DNA of 64,000 nt from positions 554,501-618,500 of the forward strand of contig JAKNDB010000076.1 of the NCBI GenBank assembly GCA_024305405.1, given 5' to 3'. Made by a program: the position numbers and the translations under genes. Shown piece after piece: positions 27,701 through 41,300 of the stretch. Position 1 is the stretch's first letter; every line of letters begins with the position of its first letter. The notes beneath the pieces are model-generated. The model did not search any database. It saw nothing but the letters and a program-made list of their open reading frames with translations, and was not told the origin of the DNA. Source of the DNA: Dirofilaria immitis (Eukaryota > Nematoda > Chromadorea > Rhabditida > Onchocercidae).

Positions 27701-29358
27701 CAATTTTCCCCATTAAAGATATGCACATTGATTTGTCATATAGAATTCAGCAGGAAATATAATAGTCCTGAAGAAAAGCAGACATTCTAAAATATATCAA
27801 AAGCTTTTCACAACTGAATATTGACTATTGACTTCAACTTCGCTGTCCGAAATTGAATGGCGACAATGACGTATGACTTCAATTTCCTGGAGATAGAGAA
27901 GTCCCGACCTTAACCTGAACATTAACAAGAATGTCCCGCCACTCAATACAGCGTTTCAAATATCAACGAAAATTGTGTATTGTAATAATCATATACAATT
28001 TCCCGAAAAGATTAATAACGTTACCACTAATCTATTCGCAAAATAATAGTACGATAATAGTTGACCAGTATTCCTCGTTTGATCGAAAGTTTCAAAAACT
28101 TTATATATATTTAAAAGATATATATATATATATGTCTAACACTATGTCATGTAATTTAATTGATGTCTTGTGATTGAAATATCGAGGTGAGGTTTCTGAT
28201 TGTAATAGAGATTGTAGCTATTACAAACAAAAGTATTTCCTAACATTCGAATTCTTGTCTTTATCTTTAGAATTTATACGGAGGAAGAAATTTCACAATA
28301 GTTTGTTTCATAAATTGAAAAATCTTTGCTCTGTAAATCAAAAATTCGTGAATATAGTGTGGTCGATTGGATCAAATAATGGAAATTGGTTCCAATGATT
28401 AGATCGAAAATAAATTTCACAAAAACATACCTTTTATCAAATTACATGTGTCTTTTTTTCCTTTTCTGTTATAAAATAAAACAAGAAAGCAGGCTAATAT
28501 GATGCGTAAAATATCGCAAATTTGTTCGAATTCAGACTTCATTTGGCCTTCGAAATATCGCTGATTCAATTCCATGAATTCTTATGAGGGTATTTGGATT
28601 TAAAATGGAAGGCCATAAATAATATCAGGTGAAGAATGCAAATGGAACAAATTTCATTTTTAACCTCAATATTTTCCCTGTAGAAAAACATTGAGAAATT
28701 TTTAAAGGTGAAACAACAAAAGTTATTCTATTAAATGCTTACCTCATATGCTGATCTTTCATAGATCAAAGAATTAGAAAATTGATATAAAAACAGACGT
28801 AAACCAGAACCTAAAGTAAAGCAGCAAAACGAGAAACTTCAGAAAGGTTTCAAATTCAAACCATTACAAAAGAACGTAGTCAAGCATAAAATTCAAATAG
28901 TAGATGGTTGAAATGTGGTGAAAAATTCTGAAGTGACAACTAATATACAAAAAAATAAAATGTCTGAGAAAAAACTAGTTCTATTTGAATGTTTTCACAC
29001 GACGATACAAAAAATAAATTGAATCAAAGTCCATAATTTTATAAACAATCTCAATAGTAATTTTAAAATGAAAAGAAATAGTAATAAAAACGTAAAATCA
29101 TAGTTGATCTTTGTTAGTTTACAATTTATGGGTCCTTTAACAGTAATGTATTAAACAATATTTTAAATAAGGCCAGCACGATAGTCCTAACAATTTTAAC
29201 TGTTGACAATTTAAAAAAATCGAAAGACGCGGCTTGATATTGAAACACCACCAAACATTATGATAAAACAAAAGACAAAAAGATGGAATTAAAACTCACG
29301 AAGCACGAAGCAAGAACTACTGAATAATAGCTGTATGGCGATGAATTTGCAGCACTTT
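18757..29358 (-). CDS. KATNB1: Katanin p80 WD40 subunit B1 (14 exons)
   Basis: Regulatory and targeting subunit of the microtubule-severing enzyme katanin. It binds the p60 AAA ATPase and acts at spindle poles and centrosomes. Exons: 29358-29300, 27263-27199, 26247-26136, 25068-25005, 24766-24550, 23982-23801, 23485-23323, 22189-21938, 21406-21300, 20890-20788, 20373-20313, 20162-19789, 19367-19243, 18883-18757 (TAG). The first seven encode the WD40 propeller (RTLVGHNGWINA, VTVWDTR, VCFHPSEYLLATGSEDR, VRFWDID, ALSWEP), which follows human KATNB1 blade by blade. A Ser/Thr-rich linker follows. The last three exons form the con80 domain that binds p60 (DIAVLVELIDAF, LTLCTAILPHIEALF, IGVDVSAEERHNKC). 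The total is about 670 residues, close to the human 655. The first few codons are not located. Five exons are one base short of the expected frame. The two 5'-most exons are less certain than the rest. Confidence 0.92.
22162..22233. repeat. 21-bp direct duplication at a katanin exon boundary
   Basis: CTAATGCCTCTTCTTGAGCA plus one further A occurs at 22162-22182, inside the first codons of the 22189-21938 exon. It recurs at 22213-22233 in the adjacent intron. The intronic copy lacks the acceptor and would not encode a usable exon start. Confidence 0.9.
27144..27163. repeat. Short TA microsatellite
   Basis: About ten AT units in a katanin intron, flanked by repeated copies of the motif CACCAATGAATA (27137, 27165, 27245). 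Confidence 0.8.
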
Positions 29359-31135
29359 CTGAAAAACAATACGCAATTCTTGTAATTATTTTATATATCG
29401 AAAAGAGAAATTAATGAATAGTAAACAATTTATGTTTCAACAAATAAATAAATGATTGGTTGAGGTTTCAAAACATTGGTAGTTCGTTAGAGAAGTTGCA
29501 GATTTTACGAAAATAAAATGAGGAAGCAATTCAATTGTTGAAAATGAATAAACAGTAGTTCATGAATGAAAATCCAAGATACAAATACATGATTCAAATC
29601 CTTTGATATATGAACTTGCGATGTTATCTTACTTGGCGTCTGACCTGCATCGTTTTAATTTTTGTGCATTATTTCAAATGGAGATGAAATGTAACATCTT
29701 CGTCCAAAAATCCGCAAAATTACAGATAGGAAGGAAAAATTGCAATATTGATTTGTTGATAAAACTTGTGTATCAAGTTCAGGATCTCTTTACATTGTGC
29801 AAACTGTCACATAGTATCCGGAAGATGTAAACAATAAACATACGCTACTAATGATAAAATTTAATGGAACTTTTAGGGTATATAAGTTAGAGGCGAGTTA
29901 GATAAGAAATCAAACTGCATCTCGAAATGATAACAAATTTACCTGACAATGCATTAATTCATCAATCTAAAAACAAGCTAAAATCTGAAATTCTGTCGGA
30001 ATTAGTGATGCCGATCAGAAGTGAATCCCACATAACAACACATAATTTTCAATAGAAATCTTGAAATAAGTCTAAAAAAGAAAATCACTTTCATAAAGTA
30101 AAAAAGGAACGACTGAAAACAGATGATTAGTCAACTTTAAGCATTAATGAAATGTAAATTTGCTAAACGGCATTTACTGAAATGTTTATAAAATGAGCCT
30201 TTCCGGAGATCTCCAATCAGATTATTTTGAAAAATGATGCAATGCAATAAGTACGGCAATAATTATGCTATTTAATAATGATTATTTTGATAATGGAAAA
30301 TAATAAATTATGGACTTTTCGTGATAAAGAAATGCGTTGCATGCTGAAAGACCACTGATGGATAATTTAGGATTAATTCTAGAAATGAAATGAACTAAAG
30401 AGTACAAAGGAAGAATTGCTCAGAATGAGACTTTTCAAGAAATCGATAGCTCATATAGAATATCCGACTAATCCTGAAATTCAATAAATGACACTCTATT
30501 TTTGCATATTTTTAGCGAAAAGATTGATGAATAGGAGAGCGCTAACAGTATACAACAAACTGATCTCATTGATAGACAGTAAATTCGACAGGAGACGAAT
30601 TTCGCTTCCATTGCGACAGACTATTATTTCTCGTCCTTACCACTGAGGAAGTTTATAATAACTCAAACAATTCGCAAATATTCAAAAAAAAAAATTATAG
30701 GGAGAATAGAGTGAGATTGTTACATACTATCAAATAAAGCAACGAGAACAACTATACGAATGTAGTAAAGCGAAGTAAATATCCGATTAACGGGAATAAT
30801 GGCACGCGATTATCAGAAAATGCGATCAATAGTGTATTAAAACAAATATGTTTGAAGAATTAAAGAGTGGCGGTAATTTCAGGCAGAATTTTAACAAAAC
30901 TTGTCCAACATGCTTCTTGAGACTATAAGACGAACGTAGTTAACAATAACAATAGTAATATTAAAATCAATGAGTCTTCGGATAGCCATTCCAGGTTAAA
31001 GTTCAAGTTTAAGACAACTTGTTGCTGGAATTTTTACTCGACACTGTCGCCAACCTTCTTCCGCACAGCTAATATCGACGAGAACAGACAAGCTGCACTG
31101 CGTTAGAGTGTTTGTGTCAGCATACATTTATATAT

Positions 31136-31383
31136 CTATAATATGTACACATACACATACATACACATACACACACACACATATATGCATACGTACGCAC
31201 ATACATATAATATATTCATACATACATACACACATACATACATACATACATACATACATACATACATACATACGTATATACATACATATATACACACATA
31301 CATACATGCATAGATACATATATATGTATGTACACACATATATACGTACATACATACATACATACGTATATATATATATGAAT
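31136..31383. repeat. CATA/TACA tetranucleotide microsatellite array
   Basis: About 250 bases of imperfect CATA/CACA/TATA repeats, with the purest run of CATA near 31220-31275. All open frames here (Tyr/Thr/His- or Tyr/Val/Cys-rich on either strand) are artefacts of the repeat. Confidence 0.97.
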
Positions 31384-32020
31384 ATACAGCAGCATTTATG
31401 TGTAGCACAGTAGCATTACAACAAAGACGAAATGCGATGAACGAAATAAGCTTGTTGGATGATGACATTTGGATGATGACATCGTGCACGAACGTATGAT
31501 TGGAAAACAACAATAAACGATACTAACGAGGGTGGATTCAATGATAATCATTGAGAGTCACTGATGGAAGTGCCGAGAATCTCGATAGATTAATACTTCT
31601 TCAAGCAAGACTATAATTGCGAAATGAAACTTCATCACAGAGAACAACCTTGAGATGAATAAATTGTTGAAGTATGTATCTATTTAAGTTTTTCTTTCAA
31701 AATATCCAATAATATACATTTGTCCTAAGCTGCTAAACACAAGACAGTTAATTGTAAATGAGGTCAGGAAGGAATGAATAGTCACTATGATAGGAGAGAC
31801 CAGTGTCATCTATATTTTATAGTTAAATTATTAACATGATAATTGTTAACTATCACTTTTATATATGAGATACTTTCATTATACTAGCTTAATCAAATCT
31901 GATACTACAATCAATGGCAATTCTTAGAATTTTTAGGTTCCTTTTCAAGCTCTTTCGATCATCTAAATTGTATGATTAATATTAATTACGAGAACTCTTG
32001 AAATAACTAACGAATTAGTT

Positions 32021-32054
32021 GAGAGAAAGAGAGAGAGAGAGAGAGAAAAAAAAG
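32021..32054. repeat. GA microsatellite followed by poly-A
   Basis: GAGAGAAAGAGAGAGAGAGA-type repeat ending in a run of A. No associated gene. Confidence 0.9.
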
Positions 32055-32577
32055 AATTCAATGTTAGAGATTTTACAATGTTGTGATCATTTTGATCAAT
32101 AAAATATTATATTAATCTTTGATATATTTAAATGGAAAATTAATCGATATGAGGATATTTTTAATAAATTAATCTTTTAATAATTCACTTTTGTTCTGCT
32201 ATTTTTTTTTCACACTTTCTATATCATAAGAACATAAATTCACGAAGTACAAATATTCCGAGAAAACAGAATACAAATATCCGGTATTCAAAAAGCAACC
32301 AACTTATATTTAGATTCTATTAATGAAGTGAACTAGTAGTTATCAAGAATAAAATTTTTTCATTTAGAAAATCCCGATAAAATCATGGAATTCTATTGCA
32401 TTCGCTTACGGAGGTCCTAGAAAATTAGGTAAATAGATTAGTCTATCATATGGATACGATAAGAATTGTCTAATAACTTAAAAAGAAGCCCAACATCAAT
32501 CAAGATCTTTCATTCCGAATCGTTGTTTTTCGTTCACTTCCTATAATCTATGTCAACATTTAAAATAAACTTAAAAA

Positions 32578-32697
32578 ATGATGGAGAAGATTGTTTATGC
32601 AGCATTATCGATGATCTTGCAAGATAAGGCGACTGAAAGGCAGGCATGCGTTGCAATCATCGGCTGTCTCTTTGAAATTATAAATATCGATAGCTAA
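32578..32697 (+). CDS. Small open frame with coding-like composition (weak)
   Basis: A 39-codon frame runs from ATG at 32578 to TAA at 32695. It starts MMEKIVYAALSMILQDKATE and has balanced amino-acid use and lower AT content than its surroundings. There is no recognised family, neighbouring exon or clear acceptor. It could be an exon, a decayed gene fragment or chance. Confidence 0.2.
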   Translation: MMEKIVYAALSMILQDKATERQACVAIIGCLFEIINIDS

Positions 32698-35600
32698 ATT
32701 TGAGCATTATTTTCAGTCTATTCTTGAAAAGTTTTTTAATCTCTTATTTCAATAAGAATTCTCTGCCAACTTTTATGATACAAAATACAATCTTATTAGT
32801 GCAAACAATCAAGAATCTTTCATTGCTACTCTTTTTCTCTTTGCAAATCTTCTCAAAATGATCATTAATGAAGGATAAAATTTGCAAAATTTGGTGCATT
32901 TTAATTGTCTGCTTAAAAAGTATCTCGTTAAGGAGACGTAAAAGATTCGTAGTAAATTCGAACGCTGTTGTTGTGAATTAAATGATCAGCAGCATCTAAA
33001 AATCAGATTCGCATCAAACAACGTAACGCCAAAACTGTAACAATTAATTGTTATCATATGATAGTAATGATTTGCATTTTGAGCATAAGCTACAATAATA
33101 AAAATACACTAAAATAACTTCTAATGCATCATACAACAATATATATAATGTCTGTTACTTCTATAAAAGTTTTGCTATACTAGATTAGTTTATATATATA
33201 CAGATATATGATAAATGCAGTGATTGTAAAGAGAGTAAAGAATGCGACAGTGTTGAGAATTTCTCGATTGATTGGCCAGCAGATAGTAGTGCATGTTTCC
33301 TATATTATTACATAAACACGATCACGACTTACAACAACATGCCCTCCTTTCCGATGATGGAAATAGTGATGAGAAGGATAAGGAATCAATCGTTTCAGGG
33401 AATCGTACTTATCACATTTCATTTGTTTTATTTCTACTATTAAATCATATGTAGTTGACCTGGTTGAGAATGAAATGAATGAACATGACTGTCTTTTTAG
33501 CAGAATGCTGAAATCACTGAAATACGGAAAGTGGCGGAAAGGTGTATAGATGTTTGGGTTTTGAATAATATTTATTATGGTTTAGGTGCTGCTCTCTTAG
33601 CTAAATTTACTCGAAATTAATACAAAAATTTTTATCACAAAAACCGGGTATACAGTGATAATCTCGAAAATGTGCTTATGATATATGCCAATGAAGCGAA
33701 TACGTGATGGAAATATGAGTGCGATTTACATTTTTAATTTAATTTTATAAAAGATGATGACCGTTATGAAAATGAAAATTTTAATTATAAAATAGTGTGC
33801 CTTTACCTAATGGAATAAAAAGGTTTTCGGGGAGCATTTTTTATTTCCTCTTTATCGATTATATTCATTTTTGTATCTGAATTATCAATGATGAACAATT
33901 TAGAAATGACCTGTGATCCAAAAGTCATTAATTCTCTCATTTGTTGATCAAACTTTTATAATAGCAAATATTTGTTGATATGCACTAATTTTTGCGAAAT
34001 TAAATTAAACAGTTCAGATGAAGTTGAAGAAGTGTATAAATGTTTCATTTTATCCAATAATTCTTGTTACTCTTTTGTTATGGCTTGCTTTAAAGCTCTT
34101 TTAGAATATGTAAAGAGTTCAAATAAACCAATTATAATCTTTGAAATGGGTCAAGAAAATAAGAATAATATTTATAATCTACGCTAATTACTAACGAGAA
34201 CTGTATTAATATTAGTGTTGGTATATGGAACTTGCTTTAGCGTCTTTTTTATTTATTTATTTCCTTTTTATAACATTCAAATTTCAACTGAAAATTTTTC
34301 ATATAAATAAATCGAAATCATTGCTGGGAACTTAATTTTTCTACATATTTTTTTATCGTATAATTATTATCTCGCCAATACAATTCTTCCAAATAGAAAA
34401 AACTATATTTACTAACTGTATTTATATAAATAGAAATGGATGCAGAATAAATCATTCAATTGCAAATATTTCCTTGGATATTTGTTCTTTCAAACTTTCA
34501 CAAAGCTTAAATAAGTCTTATTTGATAACAACTAAGTTCTCAAATCGAAAATAGAAAAGTGAAATAAAATACGTAAATTCATCATATACTTTTTTATTTC
34601 ACTTCTCTGCATCACTTAGTTCATTACACGCTGCAACATAATTTCGGAATAATATTTCAATCTACCCAAATATGATGTACCAACATCATTTTGAAATTTT
34701 GCTATTTGTCCAATAAATTGAATTCAAGCAAATTATTAGCTTGCTAATAGATCCTTATAAGATTGGCTATAATTTTATATTTAAATCTATCAATCTATGG
34801 GTGTGATTGTGTGATTTAATATATCAGTAAGTTTTGATCTTTATTGTCTATTATTTTCTGCAGATTACGCTATTTTTTTCCTTTAATTATTGAGTCATTA
34901 AGTTATTAGCGATGCTAACCGAAGCTGGAATTAATGAAATTATCTATTTGAAACCACAGTTTAGAAAAATTCTGGAAGATTTTATGAGATTTAGTATAAC
35001 TTCTGTATTTTAGAAGTCCATATGAGTTATATAAATCTGGCTAAAACCAATAAAATATAAAATAGAAATAAGTGATCGATAAAATCCCGCTCTTATGCAT
35101 TCTTTTATGGAACACCAACATTCTCTTCAATGTTTCTAATTAAGTTAATATTTGTATTTAGTCAAGCATGTGTTATGAATGAAACATTTTCTTGCAGTTA
35201 TTGTCCTTCATATTTACTAACATCTATCGATTTGCAAATGAACTCAAATCAGCGGCACGAAAAAACCAACATCTGACAGAGTTTCCTTCCCGAAATGTCA
35301 GAAAAATTTGCCGATACTTGATGGCATATTTCATTCAATGGGCATTAGTTATGTCTTACAGTCGCAGCCTTATTTGATAAATAGTTCAACTGGCGATATG
35401 GTAACTTTGGTTAAATCTAGTATCAAGCTTTCATTATATACATAGTCTCAGCTTTGTAAATCTGCATAATCATTCGCACGCTTTTAAATCTCTTCTATCA
35501 ATGGTTCATTGAATTTCAGAAGAACTTTTATCATATTCCGAATGCTTTTAATGGATAAGAGATAGTAAGATCGGTTATTGCAAACGTTTGAATGCTTTGT

Positions 35601-38332
35601 CTTCTAACACTGATTCCGATTTTTTCTAACACTAATTCTGTTCAATTCCTCATTGCCGTACGATGCAAACGTTTAAATCGAATCGTCGTGGCTGCCGAAG
35701 ACAACAGATAAAATCAGATTGGAAAACATTCTTGCCATAATTTTTTACACCAAAACGTTCCACAGAATCATTTATGACTAAAAATTCACTATTTTGGCAG
35801 GAATCATTGCCTACCATATTCAAACAATAAAAATATTACCAGCTACAAGCCAAACAGATTCATCCTTGATTCGATATTCTTTTTGATTATTTTTTCAACA
35901 CTGAATATCGCATTGGCAAGTTTGCCTCGCATCTGAAAACTAAACAGGAAGTTTTCATTATAACTTAAGCTTATTTTTTAAACTATCTAATAAAGTAATT
36001 TTCAGCATTTCATTAGATTGCTCCAATCAAAGTGATGGAAACTACTTTCAGCCTTAATTTTAAACGATTGGAAAGTCGTTTGAATAAGCTTTCATATCTT
36101 CTGTCAATGATAATGAACATACTGTTCCATTAGTACTATGCTTCTTGGTTTGGAATCAATACCATCTCAGGAATCTAGTTTGGAAATATCAATTAGCAGC
36201 TATAATTACAATCGCGAAGAATTGTTCTCTTAATATCAAATTCAATCCTCTGGTTACACATTATAAACCAGTAATTTTCAGTAAAGTTTCTTTTCCCTAC
36301 TTCAAATAAAGCAATTAATGTCACACTTGAGTTGAAGTACTTCTCTTTACTCATCACTTTGTTCAGTCTCAACAGATTTCTTCTCGTATAAAATTTCCGA
36401 AAAAAAACATGAAAAGATAATTCATAAACATCGTAATGCGTCGCCGATCTAATTTGATCAAGAGAGCAATAAGATTTTAAATCGATGTCACCAGAAGCTA
36501 GCTTACTTCTTGGTCTTATGGTAATTTAGTTTTGCTTAGATGATCACGATAAACTTAATCATTCATTTCACATAGACCGTCTAATACATCATTTTTTCTT
36601 TTTTTTTGCATAACATAACAATGTAGCAGAAGCAGCGTTATCGATCATTTCGCAGTGATTTAATATAACTTTCTCTAGATTCAGCAACAGAAACTTACAA
36701 CCAATGCCCTAAATGAAAAAACATAGTCTCGCTTTCTTTTCTGAAATTTTCTACCTATAAAATCAAGTTGAAATGAAGTAGCTATATATGACCAAAAACT
36801 TGATGTTATATAATTCTTTATCTTCTAATCCATTCCTCGCTTCTTCTGTTTAACTACAGTATCGCTTTTAAACGCTTAACAACTTTCCAGCCGTTTTGGC
36901 AAGTTCCTTTACAGATATGAAAAAGTGCAACCAATTCACATCACCACACAGTTTTTATCAAGGCAAAATTTACTTTCTCATCTGATCATCTTTTAATTAC
37001 ACACTGCCATCTATCTCTTTTATTGGACATGACGATAGATATTTTCCAATTCCAATGGTTTTTCTCGACAGTAGCAAAATCACACTTACGTTCTTAGCAA
37101 AGGGCTATAGATATGAAAAGCAGAAACTAGCTGTAATAGACAACAACAAAAACGCCATATAACGATTCATACATAATTCCTTTTACCAAAATTGGAATCT
37201 CATACTCCTTCCTAATATTTGACTGTCAAACCACTTTGATTTTAAAATTATCCGCATTAAGATTATCGTACTGCGAATTATTTCGACGTAGTCCAGTCCC
37301 AACTGTGTTTCAAAAGAAAAAGTTATGACGTATTCTCAAAAAAAAAAAACCGTAAGAATCGGATATTTTTGTTCAGATATCTTGAGACCGGTAGTAACTT
37401 ATATTAATAAAAGTAGATAGATTAGTAAAAATTATAGAGTAAAATATGGTGAAGATCAACAGCAGGAAAGAACTAAAGCTGTTCATGATCATAATATGCC
37501 ACCCTCTCAGATGCTATTTTCAGTCGATTGGATATGCGATCAGTACTGATGAAATGAACATGCTCTGTAACATTATGCATCTTTCTGTACTTTACATCTG
37601 ATCCTGAGTAGTAATCAAATGCACGTATAACAGTCACTAAAAAATTATCAATCCGATCAAAACATAGTGAAATAATTTGTTATACCACTGCTACGATATA
37701 TTAGATGAGACACATAACACCCTTCAACAACAGAAATAAAACAGTGCAAAGTAGATTGAAGTCGTTTGATGACAAGTAACACAAAAGGGAAACTAATCGA
37801 TCTGTTATTGCGAAGGAAAAACTTTCATATAATTTGGCATTTGAAAAGTTTTTGAATTGTTGAGAATCTCTTCCTCCTTAAAAAGTATGAAATTGTTTGC
37901 TAATACCTTTTTATTACACCTTTCCATTTATGCATTGCTATCACCCTATCATAAAACTTGAAATGGAAAGATACATAGAAAAGAAGAAAGCGAGAAAACT
38001 ATGAGAAAAAGAAAAAGCAAAAAATGTATTAATAAGGAAATTCATACAAAACATTGAATTAGTAAAATATGTAATCTGGAATAATATAAATGAAAACTTT
38101 TAAAACATACAAATAGAACCTACACTAGCAATTGTAGCATATTAAAACACAAGTGACAATCATATTTGATCATTAAATTATCAATTTTTGAAATAAATGA
38201 GAACTGAGTGATGAGCGACATTTCTCACGTTCATCTTCAAACCGGCATTTTAAACTTTAAGAAACTAAAGAATCAATTATTAAAACAAACAATTCGTTGT
38301 TAACCAAATCGCTTTGTTTCTGCTTATTTTTT

Positions 38333-41300
38333 CTATGCAAGTGGAGCAATACAAGCATCAATTTCCGCAGTTCCAGTTGTAAAATCTTTTTTCTGCGACA
38401 ATAAAGTTTCCTTTTTAACATCCTTTTCTTCATCACCTGTTACTTCTTCCGATAGCACAATAACATCTGATTCCATAGGCTCGTCTCCAACATCATTACC
38501 ACCAACTTCATCTACCAATTGTAATTCCTTTTTTCCTCGGCTTCACCGTTAACTTTCGTAGGAGCTGAATCCTTCTGAAATCTATTTTTTTATAAATTTC
38601 CTGAAATTTCGTAAAAATCAAAATTCAATTCTTTGTTTTATAATAAATATTTTAAGTTTTAAAAATATCTAAAAACACGTATTAAAAGATCAATAAAAAC
38701 CTTTTTCGGCATTTTTTTTCGTCTTTATCATCTTTTTTTCTTTTTTCGTATCTTTCTCATCTTTTTCAGATGTCTTTTCGTCTTCTTTTGGATTTGGCAT
38801 CAGCTTTTCAGCCATGCCGATCATTCGCTCACCGATTCGACGAAATTCCTGGATAGCGCTTTTCATTTGCACAGTATCATCTACCGAATTCTGCAATCTG
38901 ATTTTAATCAGTTTCAAAATAGAATCAATACTAATTTATTTAATGAATTTTGCAATTTAATTTAAGTGGTCATTCTCAGGTTCAAAAGTAGAAAACAAAA
39001 GTCAACCTTTAAACATTTTTCTGCATCATGCAACCGTTTCCGGTATTTTTCAACATCTTCTTCTAATCTCTTTTTCTTTTTTCCAATACTTGAACGTGCT
39101 TCGCACCATCTTCTGCAAAACAAAAAATTCCTACTAAGAACAACATTTTATTACTGAGGTTAGTAATTGCTAATCATTATTGCCCAATAACTAGTCATTC
39201 AAAAATTGTTCTGATATACAAAAAAATTTTAAAAATTACTTAGTTGTGCTTCTAATACATCGACTTTTTGCAAAGCAGCATTACATTCAGCTTCCATTTT
39301 TGAAACCTGCTCCAAAACTTGTGGTATATTCATAAGAGAACCCAAATACATTACGGATCCTATTGTAGTAATATCCGGTGCGTCACTCGTTATCTTCTCG
39401 CTATCATCTATTGATTCTTTTGACAAATTACCTTGAACAGTAAGATAAAACACAATATTGCGATTTGAAAAAATTTGTAAATTGAATAATTCAATCTTTT
39501 TGATCAAATGGAAATAAACAGAGAGAGGCGAGCAGATACGGGGAATACTAAAATGAAAGTTTAAATATGTATAAACAAAAAGGAAAATGTGAAAAAGTTG
39601 TAAACGAGTCACCCTTCGCCAGTTGTTCAGTAGTAGGTGGATCCGGCACTAAACCTGGTCTATATGTTACTGTACCATCTTTGTTTGCCCAACTATCGGT
39701 AAGATAACGGTAACTTATCCGATCGCGTGATAAATACCTCTTCAACAGCTTTTGCACTTGTGCTCGAGAAATATTTAAACCTATGGAATACAATATTTCT
39801 TCGAAATCTTTCTCCAAGATATATCTGAAAAATCAATAATTCATAAAGAAAAATGAGAAAAATTCATCCAAAAAAACAATTTTTTTATTATCATAAACAG
39901 TGCCACTTAAAATGTGGATCGAATTCGTGACTATACTGGTAATAAATTTTCCAAACTTAGAGACATCGTAGAATGTATACAATAAGTCCGGAATATCTCT
40001 CTGTTTTTATGATATTATTTCCAAAATAATACTATTCTATACCCGCAAAGATTTTGGTCGAAGTAAGCAAAGGCCTGAAAGACTATTCGATCTATTATAA
40101 TTGGTTTTCGTGCTTCAGCAAGAAATTTTCTTTGTTCTTCTTCTCTTTTTCATCTTCTTTCTTTTTCTCTTCTTCGGACTTTTCGATTTTATCACTTCTA
40201 GCACTTTCCGATATCTCTAAAGATAAAAAATTGTTATAAATTTTATACATCTTAATCTCACTTGCAATTTTTGATCAAAATATTTGAGATGCCAGAATCA
40301 ATTAATTCTCATAAAGTAAAACGATACCTTCCGTGCTACCAATTTCAGCAAGTTTTGCTTCTTCACGACGCTTCTTCTCCGACTCTTTATCCATAGCACA
40401 GTTCAATGTCTTGTAAGCAATGAACGCTTGTGAACGATCGAACATTTCATTAATACATTCCGCCATAACTGCGAGCTAAAAAAGATTCACTTCTCAATAA
40501 TTCCGAGGATATGTACTCAAGATTTAAACTTTGAGAAATACGTTTATTAATAACAGTTTGAATATGTACAGAACATGGACAGATATGAAGTTTGAGAAAC
40601 GAAGTTATGACGCAATGTTTCTTTAAATATCGAATGCTAAAGGTTTCGGTTTCATTTAAGTGAATACATTTTGCCTTTTTGGATTTAAATGAATTTATAC
40701 ATTGTAGTGAAAAAAATATATTTATTTTGATTATTGGATAAATAGCCAATAAGATTATAATTTAGATTGAAAATACGTAAACATCCAAACTACGAGTAAA
40801 ACAATAAAATTCACCTCAAAAGAATGTTCCTTATTATCTTCAATGCGATAATCTAACATTGTATGAAGAGAGACTATTTTGCAGTCAAACTTTCCACCTT
40901 TGGTCACACGATTCGGATAAACCAGTATTCCTGATTCTTTTGGAATAGTAAAATGACGTTCCAGTGAAGTCTTTTTTCCTTCTTTTCCTTTTCCTAGAAA
41001 TAAATGAAATTCATGGCAGGAAATGACTGATTGTGAAATAAATTTTTATTATTTGAGATGCAAAAATTATCTCCAATTTTCTATTTTTAGAAGCTTCAAT
41101 ATCAACTGTTATTTTCAAATTAAGACAACAAGTAACAATTCCAATGCAATGTTTGATATAAAATCCATATTATCGCTTGTTTATTCAATACAGAGCAAAA
41201 GTTCCTGATCAGAGGGACCAATAAAATTATAGTAATTCATTAATATTTTCGTTTCGTTCTTCTAATAATCTAAAAAATTTAAAACATACAAATTTTTCGA

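Larger units (their letters stand above)
29359..38332. other. Gene-poor stretch between katanin p80 and the CCAR gene
   Basis: About 9 kb upstream of katanin and downstream of the CCAR gene. I see microsatellites and one small open frame (listed separately) but no exon chain. The katanin start codon and promoter should lie at its left end, and the CCAR polyadenylation region at its right end. A short minus-strand patch near 31030-31075 reads GCAEEGW-like residues behind a TATTAG acceptor, but nothing adjoins it. Confidence 0.6.

Noticed and set aside
31108..31513. Long open frames on both strands in the CATA array
   Set aside because: Translations of a tetranucleotide repeat, open in several frames at once.
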